Translations under genes and position numbers: made by a program
NCBI GenBank assembly: GCA_025808415.1
Contig: CP075525.1
Location: 3,643,501-3,707,500, forward strand
DNA: 64,000 nt
Source: Cyclobacteriaceae bacterium
GTDB lineage: Bacteria > Bacteroidota > Bacteroidia > Cytophagales > Cyclobacteriaceae
Reading direction: 5' to 3'
In this document: positions 17,225-25,806 of the stretch, piece after piece
How the letters are laid out: every line of letters starts with the position of its first letter
Numbering within the stretch: the first letter of the stretch is position 1
The notes under the pieces: generated by a model
The model's database searches: none
What the model was told of the DNA's origin: nothing
The model's input: the letters and a program-made list of their open reading frames with translations, nothing else

Positions 17225-17529
17225 AACTAGAGAGGTTTAAATATTTGTTTTTGTTTTTTGTTCAACCTTAACGATACAAAAGTAGGCTACCCTTAAAACT
17301 CAGTATTTCCTAAGCCTGTTCTTATCTTTCTGATGTAAGGTTTTACCCTACTTTTCAAAACAACCGGGTTATACAAAAGTGGTGCAAAAACATTGGGTTC
17401 ATTGAAGGAACCCATTTTTTAGCTTAAAAACGAAGAATTGCATAAAAAGAAGTCTCATTTTTGTCCAAAAATGAGACCTTCAAATCTTTAACTGAAAAGC
17501 TGAAATTGGCTTTAAAAGCTAAATCAACC
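17225..17529. other. Intergenic region of 305 bases
   Basis: No gene is seen. It holds the leader and likely -7 box of the YfiR-like gene (17277-17284), a related CTTTTGTATAACC stretch further upstream, a hairpin GGGTTC/GAACCC (17398-17416) and the strong terminator hairpin of the M42 peptidase gene (17444-17477). Confidence 0.6.
17444..17477 (-). terminator. Intrinsic terminator of the M42 peptidase gene
   Basis: A perfect 11-base-pair stem, GTCTCATTTTT (17452-17462) and AAAAATGAGAC (17467-17477), with a 4-base loop, followed on the minus strand by TTCTTTTTAT. It lies about 50 bases after the stop codon. Confidence 0.8.
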
Positions 17530-18600
17530 CTATTTTATGTACCGGAAATCATGCCCGGGCTTAACCTGAAGCAATACCTCATAAATAAGCTTGATCACGT
17601 TCTCCACATCGTCCTTATGAACAGTTTCAACAGTGGTATGCATGTATTTCAGCGGAAGAGAAATGAGTGCCGAAGCAACACCCTCAGCCGAATAGGCAAA
17701 GGAATCTGTGTCTGTGCCTGTTGACCGGCTCACGGCCTGACGTTGGAACGGTATCTTTCTCTTCTCAGCCGTTTGGAGGATCATTTTAAGAACATTGTTC
17801 TGTACAGCGGGACCGTAACATAAAACCGGTCCTGTTCCACATTTAATGTATCCTGTATCTTTCTTATTGTACATCGGAGAGCAGGTATCGTGGGTCACAT
17901 CGGTACAGATGGCCAGATCGGGTTTTAGCCTGCGGGAAATCATTTCAGCACCCCGCAACCCGATTTCTTCCTGCACCGAGTTCACGATGTAAAGACAGAA
18001 AGGAAGCTTTTTCTTATTTTCTTTCAACCTTCTGGCTACCTCAGCAATCATAAATCCACCCATGCGGTTATCCAATGCACGGCCTACGAGGTAATTCTTG
18101 TTCATCTCCATCAATTCATCCTCAAACGTAATAACACAACCAACATGAACGCCACGCGCTTCCACTTCCTTTTTCGATTCACAGCCAATATCAATGAAAA
18201 TATTTTTCAACGAAGGTGGTTCTTCTTTCGCGGCATCACGAACGTGAATAGCCGGCCAGCCAAATACTCCTTTTACAATGCCTTTATCAGTATGGATATT
18301 GACCCGCATGGAAGGTGCAATCTGGTGATCTGAACCTCCGTTGCGTTTTACATAGATATAACCATCATCTGTGATGTAGCCAACAAACCACGAAATCTCA
18401 TCGGCATGGGCTTCAATAACAACTTTGTACGATGCCTTAGGGTTAACCACACCCACCACCGTGCCGTACACATCAACCATGTAGTCGTCAATATAGGGCT
18501 TCAGGTAGTTCAACCAAATCTGCTGACCGGAATGTTCAAAACCTGTGGGTGATGCATTGTTAAGGTATTCAAAGAGAAAGGATTTACTTTTTTTGTCCAT
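17530..18600 (-). CDS. M42-family zinc aminopeptidase
   Basis: A 356-residue cytosolic metallopeptidase of the M42 (glutamyl aminopeptidase/cellulase-like) family that trims peptides from the N-terminus as a large oligomer. Zinc ligands and catalytic residues are in place: H65 and D67 in EAHADE, D177 in GRALDNRMGG, the catalytic E211 and E212 in SVQEEIGLRGA, D234 in CTDVTHDT and H321 in KYMHTTVE. I choose ATG 18600 (MDKKSKSF), since the ten codons upstream look like leader. It follows the propionyl-CoA-type carboxyltransferase gene by 35 bases and ends at a strong terminator. Confidence 0.92.
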   Translation of the reverse strand: MDKKSKSFLFEYLNNASPTGFEHSGQQIWLNYLKPYIDDYMVDVYGTVVGVVNPKASYKVVIEAHADEISWFVGYITDDGYIYVKRNGGSDHQIAPSMRVNIHTDKGIVKGVFGWPAIHVRDAAKEEPPSLKNIFIDIGCESKKEVEARGVHVGCVITFEDELMEMNKNYLVGRALDNRMGGFMIAEVARRLKENKKKLPFCLYIVNSVQEEIGLRGAEMISRRLKPDLAICTDVTHDTCSPMYNKKDTGYIKCGTGPVLCYGPAVQNNVLKMILQTAEKRKIPFQRQAVSRSTGTDTDSFAYSAEGVASALISLPLKYMHTTVETVHKDDVENVIKLIYEVLLQVKPGHDFRYIK

Positions 18601-18635
18601 AGTGATATTGATTAAACGATTTTTGATCAACTTAA

Positions 18636-20207
18636 TTATAACGGAATGTTACCGTGTTTTTTCTTTGGCAAGGTAGCCACCTTATTTTCCAACATCTGAA
18701 ACGCACGAATTAATTTCTCACGTGTTTGATCGGGGTAAATAACTTCATCAATATACCCACGATGCGCAGCACGGTAAGGGTTCGCAAATTTGCGGGTATA
18801 TTCATCTACTTTTTCATTGAGCTTGGCTTGCGGATCAGCCGCCTCCGAAATGTCCTTTTTGAAAATAATCTCGGCTGCGCCCTTCGCTCCCATTACGGCA
18901 ATCTCTGCTGTTGGCCAGGCATAGTTCATATCGGCTCCAATGTGCTTTGAATTCATTACATCATAAGCACCGCCATAAGCTTTTCGCGTAATCACCGTTA
19001 CGCGTGGCACGGTAGCTTCTGAAAAAGCATACAACAATTTGGCTCCATTGGTAATGATGGCGTTCCACTCCTGATCGGTGCCCGGTAAAAATCCCGGAAC
19101 ATCTTCCAACACCAACAGCGGAATATTAAAACTATCGCAAAAGCGCACAAAGCGTGCACCTTTCACGCTGGCATCAATGTCCAATACGCCTGCCAGTGAA
19201 GCCGGTTGGTTTCCCACAACACCAACACTACGACCGGCAAGTCTCGCAAAACCAACAACAATATTTTCGGCAAAGTTTTTATGCACTTCAAAGAATGATC
19301 CTTCGTCAACAATACCATCAATCACCTCACGCATATCGTAGGGCTGGTTTGGATTGGATGGAATGATCTCATTTAGTTTCGGACGGCTTTCGTCACCAAT
19401 TGTATAAGGCAACCGCGGAGCTTCATCTTCACAGTTTTGAGGCATGTAGCTCAGCAGTTTTTTAATGTACTGGATGCATTCCAATTCATTTGTACAGGCA
19501 AAGTGTGTAACACCGCTTTTGGTACTGTGCGTCATAGCACCGCCTAATTCCTCTGATGTTACATCTTCATGGGTAACAGTCTTTACTACATTTGGACCGG
19601 TAACAAACATGAATGAGGTATTTTCTACCATCAAAATAAAATCGGTAATGGCGGGAGAGTAAACCGCTCCACCGGCACAAGGGCCCATGATAGCAGATAT
19701 TTGGGGAATCACGCCAGAGGCCAACGTATTCCGGTAAAAGATATCAGCATAGCCCCCCAGTGAAACCACACCTTCCTGTATACGCGCACCACCGGAGTCG
19801 TTAAGGCCAATGATGGGTGCGCCATTTTTCATCGCCAACTCCATCAGCTTTACAATTTTCTCCGCATGGGTCTCCGACAAGGATCCGCCAAACACAGTGA
19901 AGTCCTGTGAGAAAACATATACCAACCTGCCATTCACCGTACCAAAACCTGTTACCACTCCATCACCCAGGTAATATTCTTTATCCAGCCCAAAATCCTT
20001 GCATCGGTGCATCACAAATTTTCCGAGCTCCTCAAACGAACCTTCATCAACCAACAGCTGGATCCTTTCCCTGGCGGTTAGTTTTCCTTTTTTATGTTGC
20101 TGATCAATTCGTTTTTCTCCTCCACCTAAAAGGGATTCTTTACTCTTTCTTTCTAACTCATCAAACTTTTGCCGTAGGACGGGATCGTTATGTTCTCGCT
20201 TTGCCAT
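18636..20207 (-). CDS. Acyl-CoA carboxylase carboxyltransferase subunit, propionyl-CoA type
   Basis: A 523-residue biotin-dependent carboxyltransferase. The N-terminal half has KGKLTARERIQLL, GLNDSGGARIQEGV and MGPCAGGAVYSPAITDF (oxyanion hole). The C-terminal half has LEDVPGFLPGTDQEWN, RKAYGGAYDVMNSKHIGADMN and AWPTAEIAVMGAKGAAEIIF. These are the usual forms in PccB, which makes methylmalonyl-CoA from propionyl-CoA, as opposed to the MCC-type protein at 1125-2759. Related sodium-pump decarboxylase subunits share much of this sequence, so substrate is inferred. No biotin carboxylase or biotin carrier gene is adjacent. The ATG is at 20207, with only a weak TATATTTC box upstream. Confidence 0.92.
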   Translation of the reverse strand: MAKREHNDPVLRQKFDELERKSKESLLGGGEKRIDQQHKKGKLTARERIQLLVDEGSFEELGKFVMHRCKDFGLDKEYYLGDGVVTGFGTVNGRLVYVFSQDFTVFGGSLSETHAEKIVKLMELAMKNGAPIIGLNDSGGARIQEGVVSLGGYADIFYRNTLASGVIPQISAIMGPCAGGAVYSPAITDFILMVENTSFMFVTGPNVVKTVTHEDVTSEELGGAMTHSTKSGVTHFACTNELECIQYIKKLLSYMPQNCEDEAPRLPYTIGDESRPKLNEIIPSNPNQPYDMREVIDGIVDEGSFFEVHKNFAENIVVGFARLAGRSVGVVGNQPASLAGVLDIDASVKGARFVRFCDSFNIPLLVLEDVPGFLPGTDQEWNAIITNGAKLLYAFSEATVPRVTVITRKAYGGAYDVMNSKHIGADMNYAWPTAEIAVMGAKGAAEIIFKKDISEAADPQAKLNEKVDEYTRKFANPYRAAHRGYIDEVIYPDQTREKLIRAFQMLENKVATLPKKKHGNIPL

Positions 20208-20266
20208 GACCTGAATTTAGGTTCGAAATATAGTTAAAGGAAGTATTAAATTGACCCAAATTCATC

Positions 20267-21196
20267 ATGAACAACCGGCTGGCCATTATTGATTTAGGAA
20301 CGAACACCTTTCACCTGTTGATTGCCGAAAAACTGGGTGATTCGTTTCACATTGCCCACCGCGACCGGCAAGCTGTAAAGATCGGGAAAGGTGGCATCAA
20401 CGAAAATGTAATCCCCTCGGATGGTTTAGAGCGGGCTATACAAACCCTCAACTTTTTTAAAAAGAAAATAGACTCCCTGCAAATAACCAATGTTTTTGCC
20501 TTTGGCACCAGTGCATTACGAAATGCAACCAATAACGAAGAAGTGCTGGCGAAAATAAAGGCTGAAACCGGCATTCATGTGACCCTTATTTCAGGAGATC
20601 AGGAAGCAGAATTCATTTATCACGGTGTTTGCTCTGCCGTTAACCTGGGGGATACCAAATCATTGATAATCGATATTGGAGGAGGGAGCGTTGAGTTTAT
20701 TGTTGGCGATGAAAACCAGATTTTCTGGAAGAAAAGTATTGAGATCGGGGCGCAACGACTGCTGGAATTGTTTCATAAAAGCGATCCGATAGCCCTGGCT
20801 GAAATCTCTAAACTTAATCACCACTTTCAGAAAACATTATCACCTCTATTTGAAGCATTAACCATTTATAAACCAGAAATAATGGTTGGTTCCTCCGGCA
20901 CGTTTGATACACTAAGTGATATTTATTGTATACAGCATTCCATTTTCAAAAATGATGATGATCGCGAAACGCCATTATCGCTGGAAGGGTTCAATAAAAT
21001 TTATAACGAACTATTGACAAAAGACCGCATAGCACGGCTGGCCATGCCAGGCATGATTGAAATGCGGGTGGATATGATTGTGGTGGCGTGCTGCCTGATC
21101 CGTTATATTCTGGATCACCATCCCATCACAAACATTCGTGTATCCAGCTATTCACTAAAAGAGGGGGCGCTTATACACGTAAGCAAAAACCTTTAG
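20267..21196 (+). CDS. Ppx/GppA-family phosphatase
   Basis: A 309-residue protein of the ASKHA ATPase-fold family of exopolyphosphatases and (p)ppGpp 5'-phosphatases. Motifs are IDLGTNTFHLLIAE (phosphate 1), FAFGTSALRNATN, ISGDQEAEFIYHGV, the phosphate 2 loop IIDIGGGSVEFIV and MVGSSGTFDTLSD. It has only the catalytic two-lobe part and lacks the C-terminal HD-like domains of E. coli Ppx, so it is the short form. Polyphosphate and pppGpp are both possible substrates. It diverges from the carboxyltransferase gene and overlaps the MFS gene by four bases at its end. Confidence 0.9.
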   Translation: MNNRLAIIDLGTNTFHLLIAEKLGDSFHIAHRDRQAVKIGKGGINENVIPSDGLERAIQTLNFFKKKIDSLQITNVFAFGTSALRNATNNEEVLAKIKAETGIHVTLISGDQEAEFIYHGVCSAVNLGDTKSLIIDIGGGSVEFIVGDENQIFWKKSIEIGAQRLLELFHKSDPIALAEISKLNHHFQKTLSPLFEALTIYKPEIMVGSSGTFDTLSDIYCIQHSIFKNDDDRETPLSLEGFNKIYNELLTKDRIARLAMPGMIEMRVDMIVVACCLIRYILDHHPITNIRVSSYSLKEGALIHVSKNL

Positions 21197-22542
21197 CTGA
21201 TTCGAAGTTTCTTTTGAATGTCCTCCAGCGACACGCCTTTTGTTTCCGGGAATTTTATCAACACCCATAGTAGCTGCAGTACCATCATGCCCGCAAAAAA
21301 AGCGAAGATAATCCACGGATCGTTTCGTAATAATCCCTTCGATTGATCCAAAAATACAGGGGTGATTAAGGTTATGATCGCGGCAAAAACCCAGTGCACA
21401 CTGCATCCAAACGATTGGCCATAAGCCCGTATGGCGTTTGGAAAAATCTCAGAAATAAACACCCAGATAACAGAGCCCTGACCCATGGCATGTGATGCAA
21501 TAAAAACCAGTAAAAAGGTCATCATTAACCCGGGGCTTGCACCAACATAAAAAGAATAGGACACCACCGAAAGACTGATGATGTAACCCAATGATCCAAT
21601 GACTAGCAAACTCTTTCTTCCGGTCCGGTCGATGAGGTAAAGACCCACAAAGGTGAAAATAAGATTTACACCCCCGATAGCTATTGAATTGAATAGCGAA
21701 TCTTTAGCGGCAAGTCCGGCACGCTCAAGAATTTCCGGGGCGTAGTATAGAATAAAATTGATTCCGGAGAGCTGATTGAAAAAGGCTATGAAGAAAGCCA
21801 ACAGAATAAGCTTACCGTACTTGCGGCTAAAGAAGGGTTCATGGTGGTGAGCACTTTCTACGCGCTCATTCGCTGCTTTAATGGTCTTGACATCTTCAGC
21901 AGGATTAACCGATCCAAGATCTGCCAAAACTTTCTTCGCTGTTTCCGTGTCGTTCTTTTTGGTAATCAACCATCGCGGACTTTCAGGAACACGCATAACC
22001 ATTACCGTATATAAAATTGCAGGCAAGGCCTCCACACCCAGCATCCAGCGCCAATCGTTGATGCCACCAAAGCCTTGTAAAAGGTAGTTGGAGATAAAGG
22101 CTATCAATATGCCAAATACAATATTGAACTGGTACATCGCCACCAAACGGCCGCGCATTCCTGAAGTAGAAATTTCTGCGATGTACGTTGGAGCCGCGAT
22201 AGAAGAAATGCCAACACCTATACCTCCTATAAACCGAAAGAAGGAAAACGTATAGGGATCGGGAGCCAATGCCGAACCAATGGCTGAGGCGGTGTACAAT
22301 AACCCAATCCAAAACAAAACTTTCTTACGGCCATACTTCTCCGTTGGTGCCCCGCCAAACAAGGCGCCTATTACAGTACCCCACAGCGCCATCGACATGA
22401 TAAAAAATCCATGAAACCAGGGTGATGTATTCCACAAATTTTTGATAGGGAGATTGGCACCGGAGATTACCACCGTATCGAAGCCAAAAAGGAAGCCGGC
22501 CATGGCCGCCACAAGCGCTATAAAAAATACATTATTCTTCAT
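21193..22542 (-). CDS. MFS sugar transporter, sugar porter (SP) family
   Basis: A 449-residue protein with twelve predicted membrane segments. Sugar-porter signatures are FLFGFDTVVISGANLPIKN in helix 1, APTEKYGRKKVLF between helices 2 and 3, RFIGGIGVGISSIAAPTYIAEIS with GMRGRLVAMYQ, PESPRWLITK before the central loop, NQLSGINFILYYAPEI in helix 7, DRTGRKSLL, and PETKGVSLEDIQKKL at the end. It is most like XylE/GlcP-type proton-sugar symporters. The sugar cannot be told, and no sugar-catabolic gene is nearby. Confidence 0.93.
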   Translation of the reverse strand: MKNNVFFIALVAAMAGFLFGFDTVVISGANLPIKNLWNTSPWFHGFFIMSMALWGTVIGALFGGAPTEKYGRKKVLFWIGLLYTASAIGSALAPDPYTFSFFRFIGGIGVGISSIAAPTYIAEISTSGMRGRLVAMYQFNIVFGILIAFISNYLLQGFGGINDWRWMLGVEALPAILYTVMVMRVPESPRWLITKKNDTETAKKVLADLGSVNPAEDVKTIKAANERVESAHHHEPFFSRKYGKLILLAFFIAFFNQLSGINFILYYAPEILERAGLAAKDSLFNSIAIGGVNLIFTFVGLYLIDRTGRKSLLVIGSLGYIISLSVVSYSFYVGASPGLMMTFLLVFIASHAMGQGSVIWVFISEIFPNAIRAYGQSFGCSVHWVFAAIITLITPVFLDQSKGLLRNDPWIIFAFFAGMMVLQLLWVLIKFPETKGVSLEDIQKKLRIS

Positions 22543-22693
22543 ATTCGATATCTGAAATTTTAAAGGAGGTTGTCGTCACGCTTTTCGAAGGTAAGTGATT
22601 TATGTGAGTATTCGCGATTTCTCTGCGTCTTGACGGTTTTTAGAATGTCTACCGAAAAGTCATACTTTTTAAGCAGCAATCTTTATTAGAAAC

Positions 22694-22753
22694 TTTAGTG
22701 TTTTTGTGCTTTTGTGGCCAGTTATTTAGCCACTAAAACTCTAAAACACAAAA
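22694..22753. repeat. Imperfect intergenic inverted repeat (GTGGC...GCCAC)
   Basis: Arms of 25 bases (22694-22718 and 22729-22753) match at 20 positions when one is reverse-complemented, with a 10-base loop. It lies in the 281-base gap between the MFS and M14 genes and resembles the repeats at 16567 and 25669 in design. No gene is seen in the gap. Confidence 0.55.
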
Positions 22754-22823
22754 TTCATAAAATTGAGTGAAGTCAGATATTATGTAAACGGAGAAATTTA
22801 TTCTTGCCAATCTGCTACCTTAA

Positions 22824-25619
22824 ATGCATAAACCTAATGCCATGAACTACAAAATTACCTGCCTTGTACTCCTCTATGCACTCTCGCTCACGTTTTTACA
22901 GGCGCAACAAGTTGACGAGATCTATAACCAGAAAATAAAGGAGTACACAACCGACAAACGCTTTTTACCCACCTCTGTATTAAATGTTGTTGATCACCCC
23001 ACTATTCCCTCGCCCCGCAAAGTATTTGGTGAAATTATTGGCGCACCGGGTGTCATGCATCGTACAACCGAAATATATGATTACTATAAGAAACTGGCGG
23101 ATGCATCTCCTTACCTGAATATGCAGCAAGTCGGTATTTCTGAGGAAGGCAGGCCTATCTATGTAGCTGTCATCGGAAATGAAGATGCGATAAGCCGGGC
23201 AGATCATTATAAAAAACAACTTGACCTATTAGCCGATCCACGAAAAGTTAATCCTGCTGACGTTGAAAAAATTATCAGTGATTCAAAACCTGCATACTAC
23301 CTCAATGGCGGCATGCACTCGCCCGAAATGGGTTCGCCCGAAATGCTGATGGAACTGGCGTACCGGTTGGTAACCGGTGAAACGGAAGACATCAAATTAA
23401 TTCGGAATAACATCATTGTGTTGATCAATCCGGTATCGGAACCGGATGGTCGCGATAAGCAAGTAGACTGGTACTATCGTTATACAAAAGCACGCGATAA
23501 ATTTGATGACGGCTTCCCACGCTCTGCTCCGTACTGGGGAAAATATATTTACCATGATAACAACCGCGATGGTTTACAGGTATCGCAAGCTATTACCAGG
23601 GCGATCTTTAAAATTTTTTACGAGTGGCATCCTACCGTCATGCTCGACCTTCACGAATCGGTCCCGTTGCTTTACATTTCTACCGGCACAGGTCCATACA
23701 ACGAACAGGTTGATCCGATTACTGTAGGTGAGTGGCAAACCATGGCCAACCACGATATCACCACGCTGGCCGCACAAGGAATACCGGGCGGCTTCACGTG
23801 GGCGTTTTACGATGGTTGGTGGCCAGGCTATGGCATTTGGGTAGCCAACAACCATAACTCAACCGGCAGGTTTTATGAAACGTTTGGCAATGCTGGCGCC
23901 AATACCTACCTGCGCGATCTTTCCAATCAACGTTATGCCGGTGATCCGGCCACTACCAAGGAATGGTACCGCCCTGATCCGCCAACGCAAGAGGTATATT
24001 GGTCGTCTCGAAATAATATCAACTATATGCAGGCCGGTGTGCTGGCATCGCTTTCCTATGCTGCCAATAATGGCAAACTTCTCCTGCGCAATTTTTATCA
24101 AAAAGGAGCTAACAGCATCCGAAAAGGTAAGGAAGAAAAGCCGCGTGCTTTTGTAATCCCAAAAGCCCAACGCGACCCTGCCATGGCAGCTTACCTGGTA
24201 AACCAATTGCGAGCACAAGCCATTGAAGTGCACTATGCCGAGAAAGGTGAAAAGCAGGGCGACTATGTGGTGCTGCTCGATCAGCCTTACCGTAACCTGG
24301 CCGTATCACTGCTCACCAAACAAAACTATCCGAAAGATGCCAAGTTCCCTCCGTATGATGACATCGCGTGGACACTTGGCTATTTGTATGGTGTGGATGT
24401 AAAACAAGAAGACAGCATTAAGTATTCATTGCCGGATTTAAAGCTGCTTACGCAGGATGTTAAGTATGAAGGGAAACTGGATGGAGAAGGCTCAACGTAT
24501 ATGCTGAAATACAAAGCCCAGAATACTGTGCTTCCCGCACTGTACTGGGCAAAAGCACAAAACAAAAATGCCCAGTTTATAGTACTGGATTCAGCAAGCG
24601 TGATCGATAACGATACACTGCCGGCCGGATCGGTGGTGATGAAAGGATTAACAGCATCACAGGCAAAAACTATTACAACACAGTTTAGTCTTGATTTGAA
24701 AAGCACAAAAGCAGCAACCGATACTAAGAAACAACATGCTGTAACCTTGCCCCGCATTGCGATCTACCACACGTGGTACAACACGCAGGACGAAGGATGG
24801 TCGCGTTACACGTTTGATCAGCGTGGTATTCCCTTTACATACATTGATAAAGATGATTTAAAGGCTGGTGGCTTGCGAAAAAAATTCGATGTGGTGCTGG
24901 TGCCACGGGCAAGGGGCTCGGCAAGTGATTTTATTCATGAGATCGACAAAAAATATGGCCCGATGCCGTACACAAAAACTGCGGCCTACCCTTCACACGG
25001 TTTTCCCGATGCCACCAACGACATGACCGGTGGCCCCGGGTTTGACGGTATCGACAACCTGAAAAAATTTGTAGAAGAAGGTGGCGTGCTGATTACCTTG
25101 GATAACTCTACGGTAATGGCAGCCGAAACCGGAATCGCCCAGGTGCTGAAGCCTTATAGTGCTGCCGGTTTATTTCATCCGGGATCGGTGGTAAACGTAA
25201 AGGCACGCAAGCCCAATCATCCTGTTCTCTACGGTTACCCGGAAACCTTTCATATTTTCCGGGGCAACGGTCCGTTGTATCAGGTTGAAAAATACAGCCG
25301 CGATATGATGCTGCTCCAATACGGAAGCAAACCGTTGAAGGATGAAGAACCCTACACCGGCCCGATCATGGGTATGCCCGATAGAAAAGAGATCAAAAAA
25401 GAAGAAACCAAACCGGCAAAGGAACAGCCCTATGTATTATCGGGCATGGTGCGCAACGAGCAAACCATCATCGGGCATGGCGGCATATTCAATGTGCCTA
25501 TTGGAAAAGGCAGGGTGATTGCCTTTACGTTTGATCCATTACACCGCTACCTGAATCATCACGATGCTCCGCTGGTGTGGAATGCACTTATTAATTGGGA
25601 TTATCTTGGGGTGAAGTAA
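22824..25619 (+). CDS. M14-family zinc carboxypeptidase, exported
   Basis: A 931-residue protein with a signal peptide (YKITCLVLLYALSLTFLQAQ); either ATG 22824 or ATG 22842 is possible. The M14 domain spans about residues 80-400: zinc ligands H165 and E168 in NGGMHSPEMG and H277 in LDLHES, a substrate-binding SEPDGRD and HDNNRDG block, and a likely catalytic E352 in RFYETFG. The second half has a region with FDGIDNLKKFVEEGGVLITLD and IGKGRVIAFTFDPLHRYLNHHD, resembling the class I glutamine amidotransferase-like domain seen at the end of several M14 proteins. It is probably periplasmic or surface-exposed and releases C-terminal residues from peptides. Confidence 0.9.
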   Translation: MHKPNAMNYKITCLVLLYALSLTFLQAQQVDEIYNQKIKEYTTDKRFLPTSVLNVVDHPTIPSPRKVFGEIIGAPGVMHRTTEIYDYYKKLADASPYLNMQQVGISEEGRPIYVAVIGNEDAISRADHYKKQLDLLADPRKVNPADVEKIISDSKPAYYLNGGMHSPEMGSPEMLMELAYRLVTGETEDIKLIRNNIIVLINPVSEPDGRDKQVDWYYRYTKARDKFDDGFPRSAPYWGKYIYHDNNRDGLQVSQAITRAIFKIFYEWHPTVMLDLHESVPLLYISTGTGPYNEQVDPITVGEWQTMANHDITTLAAQGIPGGFTWAFYDGWWPGYGIWVANNHNSTGRFYETFGNAGANTYLRDLSNQRYAGDPATTKEWYRPDPPTQEVYWSSRNNINYMQAGVLASLSYAANNGKLLLRNFYQKGANSIRKGKEEKPRAFVIPKAQRDPAMAAYLVNQLRAQAIEVHYAEKGEKQGDYVVLLDQPYRNLAVSLLTKQNYPKDAKFPPYDDIAWTLGYLYGVDVKQEDSIKYSLPDLKLLTQDVKYEGKLDGEGSTYMLKYKAQNTVLPALYWAKAQNKNAQFIVLDSASVIDNDTLPAGSVVMKGLTASQAKTITTQFSLDLKSTKAATDTKKQHAVTLPRIAIYHTWYNTQDEGWSRYTFDQRGIPFTYIDKDDLKAGGLRKKFDVVLVPRARGSASDFIHEIDKKYGPMPYTKTAAYPSHGFPDATNDMTGGPGFDGIDNLKKFVEEGGVLITLDNSTVMAAETGIAQVLKPYSAAGLFHPGSVVNVKARKPNHPVLYGYPETFHIFRGNGPLYQVEKYSRDMMLLQYGSKPLKDEEPYTGPIMGMPDRKEIKKEETKPAKEQPYVLSGMVRNEQTIIGHGGIFNVPIGKGRVIAFTFDPLHRYLNHHDAPLVWNALINWDYLGVK

Positions 25620-25668
25620 TGCTTCAAAAAGCTGTTCTTAAACGTGATTCCAATATGTAAAAAATGCA

Positions 25669-25774
25669 AACCACAAAGACCTCTGAGAAGGCACAAAGAT
25701 CACAAAGAGACAAGAGCTAATGGTTGAGCCCTTTCTTTGTGAACTTTGCGCCCTCTTCGTGTCACTTTGTGGTT
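25669..25774. repeat. Long imperfect inverted repeat, AACCACAAAG family
   Basis: The left arm (25669 to about 25710) and the right arm (about 25731-25774) read AACCACAAAG...GGCACAAAGATCACAAAG and, in reverse complement, AACCACAAAG...GGCGCAAAGTTCACAAAG, matching over most of 42 bases. The transcript would fold into a long stem. It fills most of the 187-base gap between the convergent M14 and MuiA-family genes. Sequences of this CACAAAG type are, to my knowledge, scattered between genes in many bacteria. Confidence 0.72.
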
Positions 25775-25806
25775 AATTTCATTTCTCGATATGATTTCGG
25801 AAAACT

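Noticed and set aside
17393..17419. GGGTTC/GAACCC hairpin as an extra terminator
   Set aside because: The stem is short and the poly-T follows on the plus strand, where no gene precedes it; noted only in the description of the gap.
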